From positions 92,771,319-92,835,318 of the forward strand of contig CP136066.1 of the NCBI GenBank assembly GCA_032622095.1: 64,000 nucleotides of DNA, in the 5' to 3' direction. Origin of the DNA: Siphonodentalium dalli (lineage: Eukaryota; Mollusca; Scaphopoda; Gadilida; Siphonodentaliidae). This document shows positions 1 to 10,800 of the stretch, piece by piece (the stretch's first letter is position 1; every line of letters begins with the position of its first letter). The notes below the pieces were generated by a model that saw nothing but the letters and a program-made list of their open reading frames with translations, was not told the DNA's origin and did no database searches. A program made the position numbers and the translations under genes.

Positions 1-729
1 ATATGTGGACATATTTTGGAATTACATGTGGACTGTTTAATTGACATTCAAGGAAAGATAATTAATAATTCAATTGTATGATACAACTAGCAAAATTCAA
101 AACATTCAAAAAAAACACAAGTTCAGTCAAATGGGAAGGGGTACTATACATCATATAACAAATTTTACTACCTATTACTAACTTTAGAAACTTGACTACC
201 TGTTACTACTAGCTATAAACTAGACTTTTCCATCACTTATTAACTATAAAATCTATAAACTAGTCTACCTGTTACTAATTTGAGAAACTTTACTACCTGT
301 TATTAATTTTACAAACACACTGCCTATATGGCATTATTAATATGTATAGACTTTAATACATTTATTAATATAATATACTAACAATTTATTATTTTATGTT
401 AGTATCACATCCTAGGGTTGAGTTCCGAGGTTGCTGTGGACTATATACAACCCCACTACATATATGTTTCACCTGTAAGCTTTCCCGCCATTTTTCATTT
501 GGCGCCAAATTTTGTCAGGTAACGTTCGTTAACGTCATAGTTACGCGGTAAACAAGTTTGTCTGTATATCAATGTGTATTTTCAAATGATTGTTCATTCA
601 TGTACCCGACGAAGGCTGTATAGCCGAAAGCTAGTACGACATTAAAGATTTGATGGGTCTTTAATTGGTGTTATCATATATTGATAAGAACTTCCTATTA
701 GACCAGACCCATACGGCTAAAGATATCAA

Positions 730-772
<43 letters not shown>

Positions 773-862
773 CATTACTTTGGTGGCTGACAACCCTTGT
801 GTCATAGATACATCACAAACTTATTTGTGTCGGGGACCAGATAAGAAATTAAGGTTTGTGGC
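1..862. other. AT-rich non-coding sequence, (TA)n tract
   Basis: No exon was recognised. A TA dinucleotide run lies at about 733-768. At about 605-650 there is a short palindromic motif (gaaggctgtatagccgaaag) followed by a small spacer. It resembles the 'gacgaaggc..gccgaaa' tails often seen at the ends of animal retroelements, but one short motif is weak evidence. Upstream chitin synthase exons would be expected on this strand, but none is visible here. Confidence 0.4.
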
Positions 863-1160
863 CATGCACCTTGCTGGTTAAAGCACCGGGGCCGCCTCCG
901 TAGTAATATTGGGCACCGGGGTCCCCTCCATAAGATTGTATACGACTTACTAATTGAATCACCCGGGTCCCTTCCATGGGAATACCATGCACCTTGCTGG
1001 ATGAGGCACCGGGGCCCAATCCGTAGGAGGGTCATACGCCTTGATGGCTGGGACATCGGGGTTTCCGCGTGGGAGTGTCGTGCGCCTTGCTGACTGGGTC
1101 ATCGAGGTCCCCTCCATGGGAGTGCCTTGTGCCTTACTTACTGAGTCATCGGGACGGGAA
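863..1160. repeat. Degenerate 46-47 bp minisatellite
   Basis: The motif CA(C/T)C(G)GGG recurs at 884, 914, 960, 1007, 1054, 1100 and 1147, giving spacings of 30, 46, 47, 47, 46 and 47. Each unit carries a 'ccttgctg' block and a 'tcccctccatgggag'-like block. Apparent ORFs on both strands across this array are by-products of the period and are not genes. Confidence 0.85.
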
Positions 1161-1573
1161 CTTAAAATATTGCCAAGCATAGTGTGTACAGAGGAGACAT
1201 TGCAACATAGCCCGTGTATTTTGTGTCCAGCAGTATTGCGTGAACGATTCTTTTGACAAATATGTTTTAAGCCGTTTTTTGCTCTTCTACTTATTTGACT
1301 TTCTAAAAGGCCTCTGGTCGACCTGTCGGCATCTCACTTTGACTCGTTTTTGTCATTCTGGTGTGCCAGGTTTGGTGTTCACTACGGTTGGACAACGTGT
1401 TACCCGTTAGACACCCACTTACCAAAACTTGGTTACACATAAAAACTTATAACAATACCAAACTTAAATTATCGCAACAATCTCAAGTTCTCAGCATACT
1501 TTCTGTCGGAAATGATCAACTGCTGTTGATAAGGGGATAAAACGTCTAACGGTTGATATTTCGTTTACCAAAG
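1161..1573. other. Intronic or intergenic sequence, nothing recognised
   Basis: No ORF with protein-family character, no tandem repeat and no long palindrome seen. It ends in a plausible 3' splice acceptor just before the first recognisable chitin synthase exon. Confidence 0.4.
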
Positions 1574-1885
1574 TTTGGAGGATGAGACCACCCACGCCCC
1601 AACATCCCCTACCCTGTGGCCACTTACGTAAATTAGAAATTCGTTGTGTGTCAGACAGCAAATCACACAGCATGACCAATTCGTGTGCATCGAATTCCAG
1701 CTGCTGTAAGCGGAAGGATGATAGACCAGTTGTTGATCCCTACATGGTGGACGGCCGGCGTAGGAGCGACATTTCTGTAATTCAAGAAGATGGCGAGATG
1801 GGCGATTACGCTGAAATACCGACACTCAATAGAAAAACTTCAACGAAAGTACCACGAAGAAGGACGGCTGTCCTGGACATTCCAG
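1574..1885 (+). CDS. Chitin synthase exon: cytosolic linker
   Basis: Open from the acceptor at about 1572-1573 to the donor tccag|gtatg at 1885/1886, ending in phase 1. It encodes a hydrophilic, Ser/Arg-rich segment with 'DISVIQEDGEMGDYAEIPTL' and a basic 'KVPRRR' cluster, and has no membrane segment. The start is uncertain: an in-frame stop at 1513-1515 limits it on the left, and an acceptor at 1580 is also possible. The downstream donor and reading phase fit the next exon. Confidence 0.7.
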
Positions 1886-4800
1886 GTATGTTTTGTTTGA
1901 AATATGATTATATATAGTACTTTTGTTCTTAGTTTGAACATATTTTATTTGTAAACAGTATGACAAAATGGTGAAATACAACATTTAAAGTGATGTAAAA
2001 CACTCCGTTAGGGTGTACACATGGAAATGGATGATAATATTGCTCAAATGTTTACAAATATTAAATCGAAACTGACAGCACACACTGTCATTATTATGCA
2101 TAAATGAAATTCAGTGACTCTCGATAGCGAAATCGTGTTCGTTACTTTATCGCCGATAGTTGTGTCCCGAATCGGGAAGTAAATATTTACAATTGAGCGT
2201 AGTTCACATGATGTTTTCTATGGAGTGGTTGGTCGATTTGCTTGAGATTTTCGACGATGTAGTAGAATGCTACATTCTTCCTGTTGGCATAGTGCCTGGA
2301 TACTAACTTAACAGTTTAACCCTTTACCCAACAAACCGGCCAAAACCGGCCAAATAAAGCTGCAACAGCCTAAATTATCTTGGGTCTGTCTCAATAAAAC
2401 CATACAAATATGGATATCATTGGAACCGGCTCATTGACCACATTGTGATGGTTACAGTCATGCCCTATGCCAATGCATTCTCTTATATATGCGAGTCGAC
2501 CATAGGTCGCCTCGCATATATAAGAGAATGATTGGCCTAAACAAAATCTTTTTTTAACACTTTTTACCATTTTTTCTTACATTCTTTAACAATTTTATAA
2601 TTTTTAATGTGTTAAGCCAATGCATTCTCTTATATATGCGAGGCGACCTATGGTCGACTCGCATATATAAGAGAATGCATTGGCACAGGGCCCTTCTGTT
2701 GGGTAAAGGCTTAACGCACCCGAGCAAGTCCATAATATATCTTTAACTTGTAAACATTTACGCAATGATTCAAATGTGAGAGTGCATTCAGTAGATGTGC
2801 GGGGCCGATAATGTATGCACATGCATTTCTATGTTTATTTTCATGGCCAATTTGCATAGGATAAAGATAGGTATCCTGACTGATTTGTTACTGCGATATA
2901 TTTTTTAGACTGTCTTGAATAAAATTGTATTTCTTCTAATCGAAGTGCATGCCTGGATTAACAACAGTCTTGGTATAATTTTTGACACATTTCCATTCGT
3001 TCGATATGGAATCAGGGGCACACCCAAATGTAATGGTATGCATATTGACAGGGATTACCAAAGAGCAACATATTACAATCTGTCAGCATTGTGGTTTTGA
3101 ACAGATGAGAAATAAGCAAATGAACTCAGACGCGGTTATAGTATCGCTCGACCTTAAAATCGCAACGCCATGTTGGTGGCGCGACTTCTGGTGGGAATAG
3201 ACCCTAAGTGTGTAAAGCTTATGCGATCGCATGGGTTTATGGGACTCAAATTATACATTAAATATTAGATAGTTTTTTTTATACATGAGATACATGTCTT
3301 CCGTTTTTGTCTTTTAGAAGATGTCGATGTCGAAGATGATGATGAAGATGATTACCAAGAATACTCACCCGATACTGTTCTCACTGTTGAAGACTGGATG
3401 CCTAAAGGTTTCAAGGTAATGACATGAATACGTGTCCTTCGCACGAAACGATATCTTCGACTTCAACATTTCCACGTCTTTTGGTGCGAAACCTAGACAG
3501 GCTAAAGCTAGATCGTATACATTATATACACATCGGTCCGATTCAGGTATTGATCGTGAACAATGTGTTCGACGTCTATACACTGTATACACTGTAATTT
3601 GAATATTTGTTATGCAATTTGAATTCAACAAAAAATCGGTAATTTACGAGGTTTAGATTCATAAACTTCTAAATTACTAAATTATATGTTGTTAAACCAC
3701 CGGATCATTCCGTCTGTCAAGCGTAAATGTAGATATCTTTTGATAACAAACACTATTGTATAACAGACATTCCGCTTTGTTCATTCGGATAGTAGATCAG
3801 ATTTATTTTTCTCAAGCCATCGGCGAATGCCGCAAAGAAGGGAAACACAAAGACAATACATTTTCCGTTCTCGGTCAAGCAATATGAGAAAAAGAACATA
3901 CGCATTTAAGATATAAAATTAGATGGAGAAAAAAACATGAGTTCGCTACAGTAATGCCCTAAATAATCGACTCCTTAACCACAGCAGAATTAAGGGTAAC
4001 TTTTCAGGATTTAGTCGGAAATATGGCTTGTTGCCATGCGGATATGAATCGGAGTTCTTTATACATACATATTTTTTTGTTAATAAATTATTTACATTTT
4101 TGCATTCGAGAGTAAAATTCTGAGTTTAGACATGCTCATGAATTGGCGATATGATCGATGTATCAGCCTGTTTCTTTCGTCAAAATATGTCCAATGGAGT
4201 GTATACATGTAATGACATGCGTCTCCTTTACATGGTCAACGTTGGCAAAATAAACAAATTCATATCTGTACTATGTACGGACAAAGCCTATACAGCTAAT
4301 AGAGCCTTTGATAATTTTCACTTTTACGAAACAATGTGCATGTCCTCAGGCTAGATGTACCTCTTTGAGAAACTTCATTTAGGGCTTTTTTTTAGTACGA
4401 AAAGTCCAACAGATGATGTGTCGGCATGACATTTCCTGAGTCTGGTGCGAGGGAGCCAAACTCAATCACTAGCTATCGTCACTTGTGGAGTTTTTTATTA
4501 ATATTAGTATATATTCCCATTTCATCTGTATAAAGGTTTAGGAACATAGTTCGTTTGACACTCGGATTTCTTTAGAAATGAAATGTACACGTATAAGTTG
4601 TATAGTATACTCAACTCGGCCCTGGCGTGTATACGTTATGTAATATAACAGTAATGGAGATTTCGTCACATATTAAGTGGTGGGAGGAGCTAAGGCGTCT
4701 GCAAAAAAATTGAATTGGTTTTCCAGAGCATGCCTACATGCTATACAAGTAATACGCTCGTGAACTGTGACGATACATATATGACGAATGTCATGAACAT

Positions 4801-7800
4801 AAAATACAGTGTTACATTTATAAGCATGGATGAATTTCCAACATTATGGCACAAATCATATGTCAGTGCATTAATATTTGACAGAAAAAAGGTGTTTCCA
4901 AATATAGACAAATTAACACTGAATATACGCGCCGATAGCAATATTAGGGCAAATATATCATGTAATGCAGCAAGCGATCGATTCAGTGGCTGATTGGTAG
5001 AAATTATCAGCTAATAATTATTTGATTGACAGCCGTGGAAAGGTACATTGATTCATGTAAACCAAAAGGTGTCATTTGTGCAGATTCCAATCCATTTCTA
5101 TTGATAGACGCAGTACGTCCGAAAATTTAAAGACCACGGATTTGAAGACACCAGGTTGATTAGCGGAATGAATGAGAGAGAACTCAAGGATATTGGGGTC
5201 AAGGGCAAAGGTCACGTGCAGTACCTTTCCGAGCAAATCAAACTACTGCCTGTATACGAAATTGAAACGGAAGTTCCAGTAAGTACTTTATTTAGAACCG
5301 AGCATGTGAACTTAAAACGCGGTATTGTACGTACATAATAAAAATCAACAAAATATAAATAAAAAAACACGATGACAAATAACGTTGCACGGTGGACTCA
5401 CTGGAAGTCAAATCTAGCTTTGATAGTTTGGAACAAACAAGATGTCAACATGTTCTCGTGCAGCATAAGCTCAATGTGAACATATTTGGAGCGCGAAATA
5501 GGTTCAACATGAACGTATTTAAAAACGAAGTAAGCCCAATACGGTACTGGTTTAGCAATCTGCTGTATAAAGGCCTATTTTCCGCGGTAATGTGTTTTCA
5601 GTGTGGCCCGCGCCATTCAACGGAATAACGCGAGTTTAAGTTCACTATGGGCTTATTTAGAATCATATATCAGGTCCAATATTAACCTATGTGAATATTT
5701 AGATTCAAGGTGCGCCCATTTGCATGCCAATATGAACCTATGTGAATATTTAGGTTCAAGGTGCGCCCATTTGCATGCGAAATTGTTGAAGATATAGTTT
5801 TTGGTAATAATTCCTAATCGTCGTTTTTGTTTTGTTTTTTTTCATATCATTATTATTTTGTTGATGTTTTTTTTTGGGGGGGGGGGGGGCAATTCATGAC
5901 ATATAATATGTCTTAGGGTTTTTTTTTCGGAACATTATTCGGAACGAAAAACTAAAGCATGCGCCTCCCGATCCGGTTTGTTTGAACACATAATGATATA
6001 GTGTGTTTTCGATGAACTACATGTATTTATAAGCAAGATAATGAAAATATAGATATGGGCGATTTTTAAGTATGAATTTAAATGTATCACAGCAGTTGTT
6101 AGTCTTAGTTATCACTACTCATCCATACACAACTACCACCTCCATTGCTATGAATTGAGCTTCGCGAGTTACCTATTTTCTATTTCAGATGAAGGCAACG
6201 TTAATTTAGTTTCATCGAGCGTCTTTCTAAAAACATTCAATGGGAATGGTATTGGGTTTGCTTGAAATATTATGTATATATACACAGCAACACCGCAATG
6301 TGTACATCGTACTGGTCTTGTTATGACCTTGAAATATATGTACAAGTGCATTACCCGATGCACATGTAGATTTAGAATTTTGAACGACCAAACGACATAT
6401 TACACGTGCGTTAATGTTGAGGTTGGACCCAAATATGGTGCCAATATACAAGCTATCGATGCCACGTAAATTGCCATGTCTTCGTATCTATTACAGGGCA
6501 ATGCAGAGCAGTGGTTAGACAAAATAGGTCTGGGGACGTATAAATCTCACTTCCGCAACAATCACATAATCAATTCCAAAGATATGGAAGTTCTCAAATC
6601 AATGAGTCGAAAAGATATAGAGAAGGAACTTGGGATCAAGAAAGCAGGTATGCTACATGTACATATATCTGTTGTTTTGCATCATATTGTCCAAACCACG
6701 GGACCTCGTTGGCATGGATACGTCATTGTACACCTTGTTAGATTATACAATTACACAATTAGAGATATGTTCGTTTTGGACAACCAAATACTAGTTAAAT
6801 CTGCCATTAATTCTATATTTGTGAAGACCCCTGAAGCATGTCATCCGGTTATACAGTACAAATACATGTTAATGTCAAAGTCATGACTATGACAGATATG
6901 TGACGTTTTTTTTCTTCTTGATTTACTGCTGAATTCTAACAAGTCTAGTTAAATGTGTGTGACGGTTTTATATGTATGTAAACATGTTATGTACATAGTT
7001 ATCATTGTGCATTACAGGTCATGTCAAACGACTGATGTATGCAATAGGTCGACTCAGAAATCCAACAGAATGTGAGTATGCATTACATATTGTTGGTGAA
7101 TTCCCGCTGTGACAATATTCTTGGTTTAGACTAACTCGTCACACGTGTCTGGCTATGAACCTATTTGATGTGTCCAAATATCAAAATGAACTTATTTAAT
7201 GCTTGCGGCTTACAAAATAATCATTAGACAACAGACACTTTCCGCATAATGAACGACGACAGATAATTATTACGCTTTGTGTTTGGCAAGATTCTCGTGT
7301 TTCACGACGACGAACGAATTGATTACCACTAATAGGTAAACATTAAGGTCATATGGCGATCACAATTTGAGGACATGATCTCTGATCCATCTCCAACATT
7401 TATGAGCTGCATGAGAAACAATCGCGAACTTATCACGATATGATGTATTTGAGTTTTGTTGAAAATCCGAAACCGTAATCATAACAAAGAATATGGAAAA
7501 ACGTCAACGAACAGAAAGAACACTAATTCTAGTGACGTGGTACCCTATTCGCAATAATTATCCGCCGTCGTTCATTATGTTCATTAGACACTCGTATTGT
7601 GTGCATTTTGTTTTGGTTATGAACCAATTGTACACAATTCCCTCTGCCGTGTCCAATATCTTATATAGTTTACATGAGAACTCCGTCCACGTGTCTCTGC
7701 GAATGGTATTTTCTCGGATTTTTGTTCTGACTCATGAGACTTTTGAAAGCTCCACAAAGTTAATGTATATTTTCTCATTATTAAGTCTATGTTAAAATTG

Positions 7801-10800
7801 GTTTCAGGCAAAAGTCCCAATACCCCATGGACATCTTTTCACATGGACGTTTTTGGACACTCCTGGACGGACTTTCAAAAGTCCCATAATCCCGAAAAAG
7901 TCCCAGAAGATGGTTGGTAAATGGTTTCCTAAGTTGTGATGAGTTATGGCCCTCTTTGGATTTAGAATGCGCCATGTTTTTCAGATTTCTGTGTGAAATT
8001 TCTGTCTTCAGTCGAATTGAAACTGGTATTTTGTGGTTTATTCCCAAAAGAGGCAGTTCCTACGAACATAATACATAATATGGAAGTCACATAGCTCTTG
8101 TCAAAGGTCCCACAAACTGGAAGTCCCACAACTACCATTTCGTTGGTCCGTGCGTGCTAATTGCACGCAGTTGTCTGTTCGAGCTTCAAAAAATCAATGG
8201 TTACACACGATATTTAAATTCCAGCTGAGAAAATAGCCCTGGAGGTAAAACGGTGTCTGGACCTCGCAACGACATCGAAGCTAAAGAATTCGAACATAGA
8301 AGAACATTATTTCTGGGAATGTCTTAAGAAAGAATGTCTTCTGCCAAGTTCAAAGGTGTTCGGTCTGGAAGAAGAACTCAAAGGTCAGTACCCCGAATGA
8401 GTCGAAGCCTATCTCTAGATCCTAGTTTTCCGGTATATGTTAAAACATCAGGTCCATGGAGCATCTCTCATCCGCCAAAAATACTACCGATCATCTGAAT
8501 TTGAACGATATATATGATATTGAACATCCCTCGGGTAGTATCCATTTCCACACACTCTTGAACTAAGCTCTAAACTCATAAATTACATATACACAATATG
8601 TGCACGGCTAACCCGAGGCCATCTTACTATAAGTTATTACTTTCTATATTTACCATACTGGGGATGGCAGGAAGACAGTCTTGCCAGACTATGCCACCCC
8701 CACAATATACGACAGAATTATCCATAATTTTCATCATTATTATGTAATATGTATGTGTATTGGAAATAAAACATCCTATCCTATCCTAAAGCTGTGTTGG
8801 GGGAGTGAGCTCAGAGGGATATCAGTAAGATATTTGTTTCACTTGTTCCCCAATCCCATTGTCGGGTATGTGTAACATAGGTGCAAGCACACAAACATGT
8901 TTAAATCAAGGCTACGTGATACGTGGCTTAGCTGCAGAGCAAATTGAGACATCTGTCTCAATGTTCTACGTAAGCTTCTCATTGTAATTTTGTTTTTTTT
9001 TTGGCGAAATATAAACATAAATTCGTCCATACTTTCTGCAATAAATTTATCACGGACAGAAATATATCGTGTTTTTTTTTTGTCGTTTTAGAGCATGGCT
9101 AAAATGTTTCACAACCTTCTAGAGAGGTATCAAACATTTTTCTCCGAGAACGTATCAGGGGTGGGTGGGTGGTCAGGAGGACACAAAAGCCATTGTGTCC
9201 ACAGCTCAAAACATTCCTCCGTATTTGTACACATTAAATCCGGCCATTTTTGGGACATCTCCTTTTATATTCAACAGAATACATGCAACAAATGAATGAA
9301 TTTGAGCCAAGGATTAGTGCAAAATATGTTCATTTGCTCTATGAACGATGCAAACAACATGGTAATTATAATGAAAATGAATTTATGACTACCGCCATAA
9401 ATTCATTTTCATTATAATTACCATCTTGTTTTACATCGTTCATAAGTAAATGGGGGTATTTTGCACTCAGTTGTGGCTCAAATTCATTCATTTGTTGCAT
9501 ATATTCTGTTGAGTATAAAAGGAGATGGTCCAATAAATGGCCACATTTAGTGTACAAGTGTCCGGTATGTCAGTCTTGGTCACTCCGAACATAAAATGCA
9601 TGAACACATTGCATGACCAATCACTGCCATTTCAAACTGAGCTAATCACATACAGCAACCTGTAATAGGTAGCGATAGGAAACACAGTAAGTGGTGAAAT
9701 GATATTCTAATATTCTTTCGAAAAATTTGATTTCGCGTTTCTTGGGAGTGAGTGTCGAAAAATGGTTGGAAAACACTTGCTAAATTGGACAACAAATTGG
9801 GTCGAGGGGTGGTTGGGTCCCACAATTGGCAAAAGGTAAAAATATACGTGTCTGAATTGTTTTCCCGACACCCCCTGAACCTTCAGTCAAATATTTAGAC
9901 ACACAGAAACGACAAACAGTTGAAAATGTTCCAACCATAAGCCAGGTGGTGTTAAGTTGGAATTTACCGACGAGTTGGAAACTTTGAGTTATGAACTGGA
10001 AATTTTGAGTTATCAGTTGGAAACTTTGAGGTATCAGTTGGGAACTTTGAGTTATCATTTGGACAATTTCTACTCGAAGTGTGTGTTTGCATGGGTGTAG
10101 TTGGAATTTCCAAGCTGAACCCTCTAGCGACGTCCCTATTCGAAACAAAGCTGAATTTCCTGTATGTTTTCAGGGAAGCTTGGTGAACTGCGAAACTCTT
10201 GGTTGATGATATTCGCCGTTACCAACACCCTTTGGTTGATATTGATTACTACCCTTGCATCCAAAAGTCGTCTAACAGTATTAGGAGCAAACCCCTTAGG
10301 TAAGTTAACACCTTAAAATAAGAAATGCCCCCTCACATTTTGCAATATACCTCAAGAGTTGTGAGGGACGTTCGTAGTCGAGAAATGTTGCCCTCGGTTA
10401 TGGTTATGAAGGTACCATATGCATTACAAACTACTACATGATAGCTTAATTACGTATGTTTGTAATGTAACCACCATCCAGGCACCACAGCCTCATTGTA
10501 TTAACGTGACGTTGGATCCATTGCTATCATATGGCTGCCGATTATTCTTGTAATATCAACGGGATGAGAGTTGCGGTGTTCATTTGAGAATGACGTAATG
10601 TATTATTGTAGAACAAAACATGGGAAAAGTCTTTCTTGCTGAAGAGAGCGAGTTATACCACTTGATGGACCCTCCTATCTTACATCAATATCCATGCAGA
10701 GTTCAGTCCCCTGCAGGATTTAAATTAACGCTACCAGCACCTACGTATAATGTGAAGAAATCGCACATTTATTTATTTGAGACTTATGTTGGTTAAAAAT

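Noticed and set aside
802-1256. Overlapping ORFs on both strands near 1 kb
   Set aside because: Products of the 46-47 bp minisatellite, whose units lack stops in some frames.
2463-2690. CRISPR-like repeats (hairpins at regular spacing)
   Set aside because: Only two palindromes per element, inside TTAA-flanked MITEs of an animal genome; no spacers, no cas genes.
9366-9557. Minus-strand ORF as an independent gene
   Set aside because: It is one arm of the inverted duplication; no splice sites or family match. Kept as a finding, not as a CDS.
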